A stretch of 64,000 nt of DNA from Aquibacillus albus (GCF_016908325.1 NZ_JAFBDR010000007.1:62001-126000), one strand, 5' to 3'; shown: positions 35,949-45,333, counted from the stretch's first letter. Numbers and translations are program-made. The notes: generated by a model not told the origin, from the letters alone.

Positions 35949-37394
35949 ATGGATTTTCTTATTGTGATAGGTGTAGTGGTCGCTGTACTAGTAGCGTTCG
36001 GTATTCTTTTTGCTGCACGTTACAAAACAGTTGGCGCAGATGATGCAATGATTGTGACAGGTAGTTTTTTAGGAAACAAAAATGTACATAAGACGGATGA
36101 CGGAAGTGGAATAAAAATCGTCCGTGGCGGTGGGGCATTTATTCTACCAATCTTTCAACAAGCGGAGATGATCAGTCTACGTTCTCATAGTTTAGATATC
36201 TCTACTCCAAATGTGTACACCGAAAACGGCGTTCCAGTTATGGCTGATGGAACAGCAATTATTAAAGTGCAAAGTACAACAGAAGGAATAGCTACTGCAG
36301 GGGAACAGTTTTTAGGGAAGGATAATTCTGAGTTACGTAAAGAAGCACAGGAAGTATTGGAAGGACACCTACGTGCAATCTTAGGTACGATGACAGTCGA
36401 AGAGATTTACAAAAATAGAGAAAGATTTGCTCAAGAAGTTCAAACACAAGCAGCCGTTGATTTAAAAAAGATGGGGCTGCAAATTGTTTCATTTACAATC
36501 AAAGATGTCCAAGATGAAAATGGTTATTTAGAAGCATTAGGGAAACCTCGAATCGCGGAAGTAAAACGCGATGCTCAAATCGCAGAAGCTAATGCTATGC
36601 GTGATGCTCGGATCCAAAAAGCACAAGCAGAACGCGAGAGCCAAGGTGCCGAGTTACTTAGTGAAACTCAAATTGCTGAGTCAACCAAAGATAAGGAATT
36701 AAAGGTTGCCGATTATAAACGCGAACAAGATACTGCAAAAGCAGAAGCAGACATGGCATACAAGTTACAAGGTGCCAAGTCGGAGCAGCAAGTTAAACAA
36801 GAAGAAATGCAAATCCAATTAGTTGAAAAGAATAAACAAATTGAGATTGACGAAAAAGAAGTGCTTCGTAAGCAACGTCAATATGAAGCAGAGATTTCGA
36901 AAAAGGCAGAAGCGGAACGTTATGCAGCTGAGCAACAAGCAGAGGCAGATAAAGTTACTCGTGTGAAAAAAGCAGAGGCAGAAGCAGCACAAATCCGTTT
37001 AGACGGGGAAGCAGAAGCAGAAGCAATCCGTCAAAAAGGTTTAGCAGAAGCGGAAGCAAAAGAGAAATTAGCCGATGCAATGGAAAAATACGGAGAAGCA
37101 GCAATCTTAGAAATGATTATCAAAATGCTTCCTGAATTTGCTGGTAAAATTGCAGAGCCAATTCAGTCTATTGATAAAGTAACCGTAGTGGATAATGGCA
37201 ATGGTGAAGGTGATGGTGCTGCAAGAATGAGTAATTACGTCACAAAATTAATGAGCCAGTTGCCAGAAACATTAAAGGATGTATCCGGTGTTGACTTGAA
37301 AGGTATGCTAGATCGAGTGGCAGCAAATAGTGAGACAAAAATAAATGATAATTTATCAGTCTCCCAAACCAATAAAACAGAAACAAGTGAGTAG
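35949..37394 (+). CDS. floT: Flotillin-like protein
   Basis: A 481-residue SPFH protein. An N-terminal membrane helix (about 3-22) is followed by the SPFH/PHB domain (about 30-200). A long Glu/Ala/Lys/Gln-rich coiled-coil (about 200-380, repeats of AEAE and KAEAE) mediates oligomerisation, and a short flotillin C-terminal region carries the family's EMIIKMLPEFAGKIAEP segment. It scaffolds functional membrane microdomains and influences kinase signalling, cell wall synthesis and sporulation in Bacillus. AGGAGG precedes the ATG, 16 bases after yuaF. The third B. subtilis operon gene yuaI is missing here. Confidence 0.93.
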   Translation: MDFLIVIGVVVAVLVAFGILFAARYKTVGADDAMIVTGSFLGNKNVHKTDDGSGIKIVRGGGAFILPIFQQAEMISLRSHSLDISTPNVYTENGVPVMADGTAIIKVQSTTEGIATAGEQFLGKDNSELRKEAQEVLEGHLRAILGTMTVEEIYKNRERFAQEVQTQAAVDLKKMGLQIVSFTIKDVQDENGYLEALGKPRIAEVKRDAQIAEANAMRDARIQKAQAERESQGAELLSETQIAESTKDKELKVADYKREQDTAKAEADMAYKLQGAKSEQQVKQEEMQIQLVEKNKQIEIDEKEVLRKQRQYEAEISKKAEAERYAAEQQAEADKVTRVKKAEAEAAQIRLDGEAEAEAIRQKGLAEAEAKEKLADAMEKYGEAAILEMIIKMLPEFAGKIAEPIQSIDKVTVVDNGNGEGDGAARMSNYVTKLMSQLPETLKDVSGVDLKGMLDRVAANSETKINDNLSVSQTNKTETSE

Positions 37395-37399
37395 TAAAT

Positions 37400-37438
37400 A
37401 AAAGAGGCTGACCCTTTGCTTTTGGGACGGCCTCTTTT
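37400..37438. terminator. Terminator hairpin of floT, member of a dispersed hairpin family
   Basis: Stem AAAAGAGGC/GCCTCTTTT with an inner CCC/GGG pair and loop TTTGCTTTT. The central 23 bases are identical to those of the hairpin at 57228-57264. Confidence 0.8.
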
Positions 37439-37458
37439 CGCTTTCCCTGGGACCTAGT

Positions 37459-38259
37459 TTATTCATTAACATCCTTGCTCGCTTTTTTGCGACAGGCCTC
37501 AACAGCTTCACTTATAACCTCAGTAAAATGATGATAATCCAATACCTGTAAGCCAGCAGCAGTCGATCCTCCAGGTGTCGCCACCTCATCGATTAATTTT
37601 TGCGGGCTCTCACCTGTTTTTAGCATGGAAGCTGCACCTAAAATCATTTGGGCTACCATTCTTTTCGCTTGTTCTTCTGTAACACCAGATTGCTTTGCTG
37701 AGCTGACCAGTCCTTCTGCTAATTGATAAACAAACGCTGGAGAGCTGCCAGTAATTGCAGTTAGCTGGTGAACCTGGTGTTCCGAAACGATTTCATAGGA
37801 TCCAATGTTTGTTAACAGTGATTTAATCATTTCCAGCTGTAGTTCGTCCACATGTTGACCAAGAGCACATAAGGTAGAGGATTGTCCAACTTTAGCAGCT
37901 GTATTAGGCATCAACCACACAACGGATGTTTGATGAGGCAACCTTTCTTCTAACCAACTAGGCCCAATGCCTGCAGCTACCGTAACAACCAACTGACTTT
38001 TTATCCATGGATTCATTTCCGCTATTATGGAAGCATGTACATCTGGAGGTGCTGCCAAAACAATTAAATCCACATTTTCAATAGATTCTTTCCAATTTTC
38101 GACTACCCTTACACCGTATGTCTCTTGAACATCCTTTAACCGCTGCTTGTTACCGCTGTTCGTAACAGTAATATTAAAACGCGAGTCGCCCATAAGACTA
38201 CCAATAATCGCCTGAGCCATCCTTCCAGCACCAACAAATAAAATATTATTTTTCTTCAT
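37459..38259 (-). CDS. proC: Pyrroline-5-carboxylate reductase
   Basis: A 266-residue NAD(P)H enzyme for the last step of proline synthesis. The Rossmann start is LFVGAGRMAQAIIGSLMG, LMPNTAAKVGQS the middle motif and ITGSSPAFVYQLAEGL plus EVATPGGSTAAGL the C-terminal P5CR signature. Proline is a common compatible solute in this type of organism, but no osmotic element is evident at the promoter and no proA/proB is adjacent. It could be any one of the paralogues (ProG/ProI) seen in Bacillus. AAAGGTGAT precedes the ATG. Confidence 0.93.
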   Translation of the reverse strand: MKKNNILFVGAGRMAQAIIGSLMGDSRFNITVTNSGNKQRLKDVQETYGVRVVENWKESIENVDLIVLAAPPDVHASIIAEMNPWIKSQLVVTVAAGIGPSWLEERLPHQTSVVWLMPNTAAKVGQSSTLCALGQHVDELQLEMIKSLLTNIGSYEIVSEHQVHQLTAITGSSPAFVYQLAEGLVSSAKQSGVTEEQAKRMVAQMILGAASMLKTGESPQKLIDEVATPGGSTAAGLQVLDYHHFTEVISEAVEACRKKASKDVNE

Positions 38260-38486
38260 ACAATCACCTTTCCTGCAGTTCAGTTTGCCATCCCCTGTTT
38301 CATCTGGATTATCTCATCGTCCCATGGCGGTAATACTATCTCCAATGAAAACTATTTTTTACTCAGCCAATTCTTCCCTCTTCTATCTTTTTGCTTTTCA
38401 TATTATTATTAAGATTATATGCTTGTAATAACCAATGCAAGCATTTAAAAACTAGTGAAGATAGAGTTAGAAAGGGGAAACAACTA

Positions 38487-39272
38487 GTGAATGGAATACA
38501 ATCTAGGTGCTCCAAAATCTCTGAACATCCATTATTTACCAATATTATTATAGGATTTATCTTAATCAACGCTATTATTGTAGGTTTGGAAACCTATTCT
38601 TATATTGCAGAGCGCTATGCTCCATGGTTGTATATAGCTGATCGACTTTTACTTTGGATATTTACGATAGAAATAATCATCCGCTTGGTTGGTAGTAAAT
38701 CTATCGTATCTTTTTTCAAAGATCCATGGAATATCTTTGATTTTATCATCGTTGTTAGCGGTCATATACTCGTAGGAGCATACTATGTTACAGTGCTGCG
38801 GATTCTTAGAGTTTTGCGTGTGTTAAGAGCAATCTCAGTAATTCCTTCCCTGCGAAAAATCGTTAATGCACTCTTATCAACGATTCCATCTATGGGAACA
38901 ATAATGTTACTGTTATGTATCTTTTTTTATATTTACGGTGTCATCGGGACGATGTTATTTCATTCGATCGCACCTGAGTATTTTGGTACATTACACGACT
39001 CTTTACTCACGCTATTTCAAGTCGTGACATTGGAATCCTGGGCAAGTGGAGTGATGAGGCCGATCTTAATAGAAAGTCCTGGGACTTGGTGGTTCTTTGT
39101 TAGCTTTATCCTGATTGGAACTTTTGTTATTTTTAACTTATTTGTGGGGGTAATTGTTAACAATGTGGAAGATGCCCATAAAGAGGACACTCCTTCACCA
39201 ACAGACATTAAGCTTGCAGAAGTACAAACAGAGTTACAAGAGATAAAAAGATTACTTGACAAAAACAAGTGA
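38487..39272 (+). CDS. NaChBac-type voltage-gated sodium channel
   Basis: A 261-residue six-helix channel subunit. S1 starts at about residue 22 (IIIGFILINAIIVGLETY). The S4 voltage sensor reads VLRILRVLRVLRAISVIPSL with regularly spaced Arg, and the selectivity filter is TLESWASGVMRPI, identical in TLESWAS to Bacillus halodurans NaChBac. A C-terminal coiled-coil (IKLAEVQTELQEIKRLL) would tie the tetramer. The GTG at 38487 with AAAGGGG nine bases upstream fits the family's length (274 in NaChBac); a longer frame from 38391 adds a non-homologous tail. In alkaliphiles such channels return Na+ for motility and pH control. Confidence 0.95.
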   Translation: MNGIQSRCSKISEHPLFTNIIIGFILINAIIVGLETYSYIAERYAPWLYIADRLLLWIFTIEIIIRLVGSKSIVSFFKDPWNIFDFIIVVSGHILVGAYYVTVLRILRVLRVLRAISVIPSLRKIVNALLSTIPSMGTIMLLLCIFFYIYGVIGTMLFHSIAPEYFGTLHDSLLTLFQVVTLESWASGVMRPILIESPGTWWFFVSFILIGTFVIFNLFVGVIVNNVEDAHKEDTPSPTDIKLAEVQTELQEIKRLLDKNK

Positions 39273-39395
39273 TCGACAATTTTAATGAATTTTAAGTCTT
39301 GATTGGTTATCTATTCAAACGAGCCATAGCATCCGTTATTTCTTTTATTACGCTGAATGACTTGTTAGTTGAAATTTTATCATTTCTTGACATGT

Positions 39396-39436
39396 AAAAG
39401 ACGTGCCCTTCCTTATAAGGAAGGGCACGTCTTTTT
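39396..39436. terminator. Bidirectional terminator, sodium channel / ohr
   Basis: A perfect long palindrome (AAAAGACGTGCCCTTCCTTA and complement) between the convergent genes, flanked by T runs. Confidence 0.9.
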
Positions 39437-39856
39437 TTATACTGCGGCAACTTTCAAATCAACATCAATGTTGCCTCGTGTAGCTTTGGAATAAGGGCAA
39501 AAATCATGGGCAGCTTTTGCTAACGATTCTGCTTCTTCCTGGCTAACACCTTTCACTTCCACGTTGAGTGTTACACCAATTTTAAAGCCGTTGTCCGCAC
39601 TATCCTTAAGTAAGCTTACGTCTGCGGTTACCGAGGAATCAATTTCTTTTTTCTGTCTAGAAGCCATTAAGTTTAGTGCACCATCATAGCATGCTGAATA
39701 TCCCGCAGCAAATAATTGCTCTGGATTCGAACCCTTTCCGTCTGAATCGCCTGCAGGATTTACTAATTTTAAGTCAATTAAACCATCATCCGATTTAACT
39801 TGTCCATCACGGCCACCTTTTGCTGTCGCATGAGATGTGAAAATTACATCACTCAT
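39437..39856 (-). CDS. ohr: Organic hydroperoxide resistance protein
   Basis: A 139-residue OsmC/Ohr-fold peroxidase. The two redox cysteines are in GYSACYDGALNLM and HDFCPYSKATRGNI, and the PAGDSDGKGSNPEQLFAAGY segment is typical of Ohr, as opposed to OsmC. It reduces organic hydroperoxides using lipoyl or thiol electrons. The ATG at 39856 is taken because GGAG lies eight bases before it; an upstream GTG (39865) sits on the SD. A small palindrome overlaps the -35 of its promoter; no classic OhrR box is seen. Confidence 0.93.
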   Translation of the reverse strand: MSDVIFTSHATAKGGRDGQVKSDDGLIDLKLVNPAGDSDGKGSNPEQLFAAGYSACYDGALNLMASRQKKEIDSSVTADVSLLKDSADNGFKIGVTLNVEVKGVSQEEAESLAKAAHDFCPYSKATRGNIDVDLKVAAV

Positions 39857-39905
39857 TACTATCACTCCTTCTATAGAAAATTATTCCACTCGCACCTATC
39901 TTATA

Positions 39906-39939
39906 TAACTATTCCTTAATATGACAAGGTATAAACCTT
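39906..39939 (-). promoter_or_regulatory. ohr promoter with AAGGT-ATAA-ACCTT operator candidate
   Basis: TTGTCA (39922-39927) and TATAAG (39906-39911 region) are 16 bases or less apart allowing for register. The inverted repeat AAGGTATAAACCTT at 39926-39939 abuts the -35. It differs from the known OhrR operator. Confidence 0.4.
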
Positions 39940-40034
39940 ATAATCGAAAGTTTTTTCCGAAAAATAAGGAAAGAATAATCTTTAAAAAAACACGAATGCT
40001 AAGGTATGTTTAAAAATAGACGAGAGGTGAAAAA

Positions 40035-40289
40035 ATGGAACATAATAATGCTTATGACATCGAGGATACAATTATCTTTGAAGAAGAAGATGGAACAGAA
40101 ACGGAGTATAATGTAGATGCAATCATTGAGATGAATCAAAAAGAATATGTGCTCTATTCCAATGATGATGAAATGTTAATCAGTGAAGTAGTTAGCGAGA
40201 ACGACGAAACGTTTTTACAAGAAATAAGTGAGAATGAAGTAGAGCAATTAATTGAAGCTTACGAGAAAGCAATTTCGGAGGATCAATAA
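40035..40289 (+). CDS. DUF1292 family acidic protein (YrzB-like)
   Basis: An 84-residue, strongly acidic protein (more than 30% Asp and Glu). The DUF1292 pattern is seen as EEDGTETEYNVDAIIEMNQKEYVLY and ends in an acidic helix (in part EVEQLIEAYE). B. subtilis YrzB belongs to this family; its function is unknown. AGAGGTG precedes the ATG. The following 82-codon gene begins two bases after its stop, with its SD inside this gene, so both are probably co-translated. Confidence 0.85.
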   Translation: MEHNNAYDIEDTIIFEEEDGTETEYNVDAIIEMNQKEYVLYSNDDEMLISEVVSENDETFLQEISENEVEQLIEAYEKAISEDQ

Positions 40290-40290
40290 A

Positions 40291-40539
40291 TTGCCTGAAC
40301 AATATTCCGTTGAAGATGCTTTCCAAGCAATGGATCATGCAAAAAGATGGGTAGCAAGGGCTCGTTTTGAACCAAATTATTTTACAGATGCTGAATTCTA
40401 TTTAAATAAGGCAGAGAATATCTTAATCAATACGCAAACGGAATATGGAAATTTAGAAGAAAAGCATGATTTACAACAGGCTGCAGATTTTTTGCAAACA
40501 CTGCAAGCCACATACCAATCCATTCAACATAAGTTATAA
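40291..40539 (+). CDS. Uncharacterised 82-residue helical protein
   Basis: Not recognised. A TTG at 40291 with GGAGG nine bases upstream gives 82 residues beginning MPEQYSVEDAFQAMDHAKRW; the longer upstream frame overlaps DUF1292 and has no SD. The whole chain looks alpha-helical (AEFYLNKAENILI, LQQAADFLQTLQATYQ), charged and without membrane segments or Cys. It is coupled to the DUF1292 gene and followed by a strong terminator, so the two form a small operon. Confidence 0.7.
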   Translation: MPEQYSVEDAFQAMDHAKRWVARARFEPNYFTDAEFYLNKAENILINTQTEYGNLEEKHDLQQAADFLQTLQATYQSIQHKL

Positions 40540-40547
40540 ATAGAAGC

Positions 40548-40580
40548 AAAACGCATTATCTGTACCAGATAATGCGTTTT
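40548..40580 (+). terminator. Terminator of the DUF1292 operon
   Basis: 15-bp perfect stem AAAACGCATTATCTG and its complement with a 3-base loop, followed by CTTTTTTT. Confidence 0.92.
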
Positions 40581-40712
40581 CTTTTTTTCATTTATGCTGT
40601 TTTTTTAATAATTTTTTAATAAGCATTGAGTCGGGTAAAAGTACAAATTTTTGTTTTATTGGACAACTGTACTGAATACAATGTACAAGCTGTTTAAAAA
40701 GGAGAGAGAAAT

Positions 40713-41345
40713 GTGGGAGTATTTTTTAGCTATATTTTTTTAGGATTATCTTTAGCAGCACCCATTGGACCAATCAATGCTGCTCAACTAGATAGAGGGA
40801 TTAAAAATGGATTTGTACATGCTTGGTTTATTGGCTTAGGGTCTGTTACGGCAGATATTCTACTTATGTTAGCGGTCTTCTTTGGAGTCGTTCACTTTTT
40901 AGAAATCCCTTTCATGCAAACCTTCCTTTGGTGTTTTGGCTGTTTTGTTCTTATCTATACTGGTGTAGAAAGCTTATTCAGTGCAAAATACGCGGCTGAT
41001 ACAAATTCAAGAAATATAAATGATTCGTTGGCCAAAACCTTTTTTACAGGCTTTTTCTTAGCGTTATCAAACCCTCTATCTATTCTTTTTTGGTTAGGTA
41101 TTTATGGATCAGTATTAGCAAAAACAGTAGTAGAATACGATGTAACACATATTGCCCTTTATAGCTGTGCTGTAATTATCGGTCTAGTCATATGGGATTT
41201 TACGATGGCTATTGTTGCGAGTAGTTTTCGCAAAATTTTAACAAACAAAGTATTGGTACTTATCTCCGCTTTATCTGGTGTTTCACTGATAGGCTTTGGC
41301 TTTTATTTCGGCTATCATGCAACGAAGCTTTTGTTTCACTTTTAG
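40713..41345 (+). CDS. LysE/RhtB family amino acid exporter
   Basis: A 210-residue protein with six predicted helices. The N-terminal GLSLAAPIGPINAAQLDRG carries the family's PGP(N)-type motif (here APIGPIN), and the central TGFFLALSNPLSILFWLG is the conserved NP loop. Members export Lys, Arg, Thr, homoserine lactones or, in some cases, cysteine pathway metabolites. The start is a GTG at 40713 with AAGGAGAG seven bases upstream; an overlapping ATG at 40711 in another frame stops after ten codons. Cargo unknown. Confidence 0.88.
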   Translation: MGVFFSYIFLGLSLAAPIGPINAAQLDRGIKNGFVHAWFIGLGSVTADILLMLAVFFGVVHFLEIPFMQTFLWCFGCFVLIYTGVESLFSAKYAADTNSRNINDSLAKTFFTGFFLALSNPLSILFWLGIYGSVLAKTVVEYDVTHIALYSCAVIIGLVIWDFTMAIVASSFRKILTNKVLVLISALSGVSLIGFGFYFGYHATKLLFHF

Positions 41346-41436
41346 TGCGTAATCAAAATGGAGTTCATTAGCTGCACTAGACTGTCACCCATTATCCCTT
41401 TCCCTAATACGCTATAAGGAAAGGGGAAAGATATAG

Positions 41437-42150
41437 ATGCAGCTATTTCAATTAAAAGATTTTAATCCTCCGAATCCGAAACTAAGTAGTTGGATGATCG
41501 ATGCCTATCATTGCTTTAATGAAAAGCTTACGAATAAAGAAAACAAATTCCCTTGTATTCCCGCAATAGCAGGTTACCAATTAGATCAATTCCGATATGG
41601 ATTTACAGATGAACTAACAAAAGATACTACATGCAAAGATGTAGCTTCTCTTCTAAGCCATTTTGGGAAAGTTTATAAAGACATAGGAAAATATCCTTCA
41701 CTTATTTTATTTTTCAACAATGAAAACAAATTAAAAATAAGTGATTATGAAAAGAAATTTTGGAATCTTTTAATTAAAGTAAGTGAACGCGATACGATTG
41801 CTTGGCCTAAAGAAATCCCTGAAAACCCGACTCATTCATTATGGGAATTTTGCTTTGAAGGAGAACGATATTTTGTATATACCGCTACTCCAAGTCACCA
41901 AAAACGGCAAAGCAGGAGTTTTCCTTATTTTATGCTTGGCATCACGCCACGGTGGGTATTTGATCAATTTCAACTGACAAAAACAGCTCCATCCCTAAAA
42001 AAAAGAATAAGGCAGCGGTTAAAAGAATATGATTCGATTGAACCTCATCCGGCTTTAAAATTATACGGGGATTCAGATAACTTTGAGGCAAAGCAATATT
42101 TCCTTCGAGATGACCAATCTTCTTTTTCTCAATGTCCATTCCACAAATAG
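41437..42150 (+). CDS. YqcI/YcgG family protein
   Basis: A 237-residue soluble protein. The family's C-terminal block is clear: FPYFMLGITPRWVF (about 166-179), a basic helix, HPALKLYGDSDNFEAKQYFLRDD (about 205-227) and the closing CPFHK. Conserved Cys/His at the end suggest a metal or cofactor site, but no function is established for YqcI/YcgG. AAAGGGGAAA precedes the ATG. No operon partner; it converges on the amino acid permease. Confidence 0.88.
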   Translation: MQLFQLKDFNPPNPKLSSWMIDAYHCFNEKLTNKENKFPCIPAIAGYQLDQFRYGFTDELTKDTTCKDVASLLSHFGKVYKDIGKYPSLILFFNNENKLKISDYEKKFWNLLIKVSERDTIAWPKEIPENPTHSLWEFCFEGERYFVYTATPSHQKRQSRSFPYFMLGITPRWVFDQFQLTKTAPSLKKRIRQRLKEYDSIEPHPALKLYGDSDNFEAKQYFLRDDQSSFSQCPFHK

Positions 42151-42180
42151 AGGGACTATCCCTGAGCCCCTTTTCTACAC

Positions 42181-43551
42181 CTAAACATCTTCATGTTTTT
42201 TAAACAAGGAAGTAGGACCATGTTTTTCTTCTTTTCCCTTCCACTTATTGCGCATCATATAAGTGACTAAAGCAATTAAAACAAGGAAAGCCAAGCTAAC
42301 GAAAAATCCAGGTCTGCTAGATTTGTCGAATAACGTGCCTGAAACAGCTGCGATAATTAATAATACACCAACCCATTGTTTTAGATGTCCAAAGGCATGA
42401 GATTTTATAAGTTTTCCAAACGAAAATAAAATAAATAACCAAGTATAAAGTAACATTAAACCTGCTGCAGTAGTAAAGTATTCAAATATTTTGTCTGGAA
42501 CTAACAAAGAAACAACAATCGAAATCACTAGTCCGGTAACAGTAAGACCCAATGCTCGAAAAGGAATATTATGTTTGCTTGTTCTTGAAAAAAACCCAGG
42601 TGCATCCCCATCTTTTGATAAGGTAACTAAAATCGTTGTAATTGCATAAAGAGAGGCAACCATTGTTGAGAAACCAGCAATCACCAATGCTCCATTAAAA
42701 AGATGTGGGACAAAATTCAATTGATAGCCGGCTAAAGCTGTTATAAATGGACTGTCTTCCGTAGTAAATTTATTCCATGGCACTAAATAAACAGCCAGTG
42801 CTAATGAAAGAACATAAATAGTAGCTAACGTAAATAACATAGCACTTCCAGCTTTAGGAGCTTGTTTTGGGTCTTTAAGGTCATTAGCCATAATACCCAT
42901 CACTTCAATCCCTCCAAAAGCGTAAAAGGCATAAATCATTGCAGTCCAAAAGCCTAGCCAACCATTTGGGAAAATATCACCATAATGAAGGGCAAAGGAT
43001 CGGTCTGGCGCTTTACCATCTAACACTCCGAAAATAGCTAACGTAGCAATGATAATAAACATTAAAATAGCAGCTACTTTAACAACAGCAGACACGTTTT
43101 CAAATTTTTCAAACCCACTAATACCAGTTAATAAAACAATAATTCCTAATACCCCATAAATAGATGCAAAAATCCAAAGTTCAATATTCGGAAACCAAAA
43201 TTTTGAAAAAAGTCCTAGTGCAGTTAATTGACTCCCCATTATAAGTAGTTCTGATGACCAGTACACCCAGCCATTACTAAAACCAGCCCATCGTCCGAAT
43301 GCTTTTTTCGCATACGACCGAAAAGAACCTTGCTCTGGATGCTTAGCGGTCATTTTTGCAAGAGAATCAAATACAATATAGGTACTTAAGGCAGCTAATA
43401 AAAAAGCAAAAATTGCCGATGGTCCAGCTTGCTTAAATGCAATACTTGATCCTAAAAAGAACCCCGTACCAATAATGGAGCCAATACCAACAAGTGAAAG
43501 CTGCCACCAGGATAAATGTTTATCTGATGCACTCTCTTGTTTATTAGCCAT
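42181..43551 (-). CDS. APC family amino acid permease
   Basis: A 456-residue transporter with twelve predicted helices. SLVGIGSIIGTGFFLGSSIA (about 19-38) is the unwound TM1 with the GxG substrate motif of the APC superfamily, and YAFYAFGGIEVMGIMANDL (about 205-223) is the TM6 motif of the amino acid transporter (AAT/YbxG-AapA-like) family. It most likely imports neutral amino acids by proton or sodium symport. GGGAGGAA precedes the ATG. Substrate cannot be named from sequence alone. Confidence 0.88.
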   Translation of the reverse strand: MANKQESASDKHLSWWQLSLVGIGSIIGTGFFLGSSIAFKQAGPSAIFAFLLAALSTYIVFDSLAKMTAKHPEQGSFRSYAKKAFGRWAGFSNGWVYWSSELLIMGSQLTALGLFSKFWFPNIELWIFASIYGVLGIIVLLTGISGFEKFENVSAVVKVAAILMFIIIATLAIFGVLDGKAPDRSFALHYGDIFPNGWLGFWTAMIYAFYAFGGIEVMGIMANDLKDPKQAPKAGSAMLFTLATIYVLSLALAVYLVPWNKFTTEDSPFITALAGYQLNFVPHLFNGALVIAGFSTMVASLYAITTILVTLSKDGDAPGFFSRTSKHNIPFRALGLTVTGLVISIVVSLLVPDKIFEYFTTAAGLMLLYTWLFILFSFGKLIKSHAFGHLKQWVGVLLIIAAVSGTLFDKSSRPGFFVSLAFLVLIALVTYMMRNKWKGKEEKHGPTSLFKKHEDV

Positions 43552-43772
43552 ACAAATTCCTCCCTGATTAATCTCGGTTAGTCTGAGAAAAATAGCAGGA
43601 ATTTATACTTTTTTCATGCCTATCTATAGTTATTTTCCCCTTCTTTCATCTATACGAAAAAGATATTTTTATCTACATAACCGCTATATTATAAACTCAT
43701 CCTATAAGGAGTGTTAATTGCTTTACAATATGATAGAAACTTGCCATATTAAAAAGAGGAGGTTGATAATAC

Positions 43773-44939
43773 ATGCAAAATTTTACATATTATAATCCAA
43801 CAAAATTAATTTTTGGAAAAGGCCAGCTTGATCAGCTAGTAGAAGAGGTACCAAAATACGGGAACAAAGTATTGATGGTATATGGTGGCGGTAGTATTAA
43901 ACGAAATGGTTTATATGATGACGTTCAATCCATATTAAAAAAGATTGGCGCTGAAGTATTTGAACTCGGTGGTGTAGAACCAAACCCTCGTGTTACAACA
44001 GCAAGGAAAGGTATAGACATCTGTAAAACGGAAGGTATCGAATTCATCCTTGCTGTTGGCGGCGGTAGTACAATAGACTGCACAAAAGCGATAGCTGCTG
44101 GTGCAAAGTCTGAGCATGATATATGGGACATCGTTACGAAAAAAGCATCCGCTGAAGATGCACTGCCCTTCGGAACGGTGCTCACGTTAGCTGCTACAGG
44201 ATCTGAAATGAATCCTGGCTCTGTCATAACCAATTGGGAAACGAACGAAAAACATGGATGGGGTAGCCCTCATACATATCCTCGTTTTTCCATTTTAGAT
44301 CCAGTAAACACATTTACGGTTCCACGTGATCAAACAGTGTACGGAATCGTTGATATGATGTCACATGCATTCGAACATTATTTCCATCATGAAACAAATA
44401 CCTTGCTTCAGGATCGCATGGTAGAAGCAATTTTGCGCACAGTTATCGAAACCGCACCAAAGCTCTTAGAGAATCTGGACAGCTATGATCATAGAGCAAC
44501 TATTCTTTACAATGGCACCATGGCATTAAACGGAATGGTAAGCATGGGCTATCATGGAGATTGGGCAACACATAATCTTGAACATGCAGTTTCTGCCGTC
44601 CATGATATTCCTCATGGCGGAGGCCTTGCGATTATTTTCCCACATTGGATGGAATATTCAATTGACGAAAACGTGAATCGCTTTAAGCAATTGGCAGTAC
44701 GTGTCTTTGATGTAAATCCAGAAGGAAAATCTGATCGCGAGGTAGGCCTAGAAGGTATCAAGAAGCTACGCGAATTTTGGAATAGCATTGGGGCACCTTC
44801 ACGTTTGGCTGACTATCATATCGATGAAACGACTGTTGATTTGATGGCTGAAAAAACTGTTGTTGCGAATCCTTCCTTTGGTAATTTTAAAAAATTAGAA
44901 AAAGAAGATGCCGCCGCAATTTTCAAGGCTAGTTTGTAA
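43773..44939 (+). CDS. Iron-containing alcohol dehydrogenase, butanol-dehydrogenase type
   Basis: A 388-residue group III dehydrogenase like B. subtilis YugJ/Yug[17 protein letters not shown] (about 93-108) binds NAD(P), and [17 protein letters not shown] is the central motif. Metal ligands come from the HAFEHYFHH (about 201) and [16 protein letters not shown] (about 277) blocks, with an Asp earlier. It interconverts aldehydes and alcohols in fermentation or aldehyde detoxification. GAGGAGG precedes the ATG, and a terminator follows the gene. Confidence 0.92.
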   Translation: MQNFTYYNPTKLIFGKGQLDQLVEEVPKYGNKVLMVYGGGSIKRNGLYDDVQSILKKIGAEVFELGGVEPNPRVTTARKGIDICKTEGIEFILAVGGGSTIDCTKAIAAGAKSEHDIWDIVTKKASAEDALPFGTVLTLAATGSEMNPGSVITNWETNEKHGWGSPHTYPRFSILDPVNTFTVPRDQTVYGIVDMMSHAFEHYFHHETNTLLQDRMVEAILRTVIETAPKLLENLDSYDHRATILYNGTMALNGMVSMGYHGDWATHNLEHAVSAVHDIPHGGGLAIIFPHWMEYSIDENVNRFKQLAVRVFDVNPEGKSDREVGLEGIKKLREFWNSIGAPSRLADYHIDETTVDLMAEKTVVANPSFGNFKKLEKEDAAAIFKASL

Positions 44940-44948
44940 TAGGAAAGA

Positions 44949-44984
44949 AGGCAATCTCAAGCATGTGCGAGATTGCCTCTTTTT
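44949..44984 (+). terminator. Terminator of the alcohol dehydrogenase gene
   Basis: 10-bp stem AGGCAATCTC/GAGATTGCCT, 10-base loop, then CTTTTT; it ends just before the convergent YtzI-like gene's stop. Confidence 0.88.
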
Positions 44985-44991
44985 ATATGTT

Positions 44992-45150
44992 CTACTCTTG
45001 TCTTTCCTTCTGATTTGAACCCTCATCGTCTTTCGGCAAAGGATCAACCGTTTGCTTATATGCATAGCCTTTATTTATAGTCATGATAGACAGGCCTAAT
45101 ACGAGTAAAGTAATTACTACACAAACGACAATAACAACAAACATAACCAT
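44992..45150 (-). CDS. YtzI-like small membrane protein, 52 residues
   Basis: A short gene read directly from the sequence: ATG at 45150 with GAGGAG eight bases upstream, stop TAG at 44992-44994. The product has one N-terminal helix (MVMFVVIVVCVVITLLVLGL), then SIMTINKGYAYKQTVDPLP and an acidic/basic tail ending NQKERQE. The GYAYK-VDPLP pattern after a single helix matches my memory of B. subtilis YtzI. Function unknown. Confidence 0.75.
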   Translation of the reverse strand: MVMFVVIVVCVVITLLVLGLSIMTINKGYAYKQTVDPLPKDDEGSNQKERQE

Positions 45151-45295
45151 TGATTTTACTCCTCATCTATCCTAATTCTTTGTTCATACATTTAAATGGC
45201 ATATCAATAGGATAACGGTTAATCGTCCATGAAACAAGCACCTTTATCACCACAATCCTTGAAGGTGTATATGTTATATTCTTTTTTCTTGAAAA

Positions 45296-45327
45296 AAAAC
45301 ATGAGCTTGAACATAAGCTCATGTTTT
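45296..45327 (-). terminator. Terminator of the threonine aldolase gene
   Basis: AAACATGAGCTT and complement with a short loop, followed by eight T on the minus strand. Confidence 0.88.
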
Positions 45328-45333
45328 CTACTA

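Noticed and set aside
43925-44233. 102-codon frame opposite the alcohol dehydrogenase gene
   Set aside because: Shadow of a clear enzyme gene, no SD.
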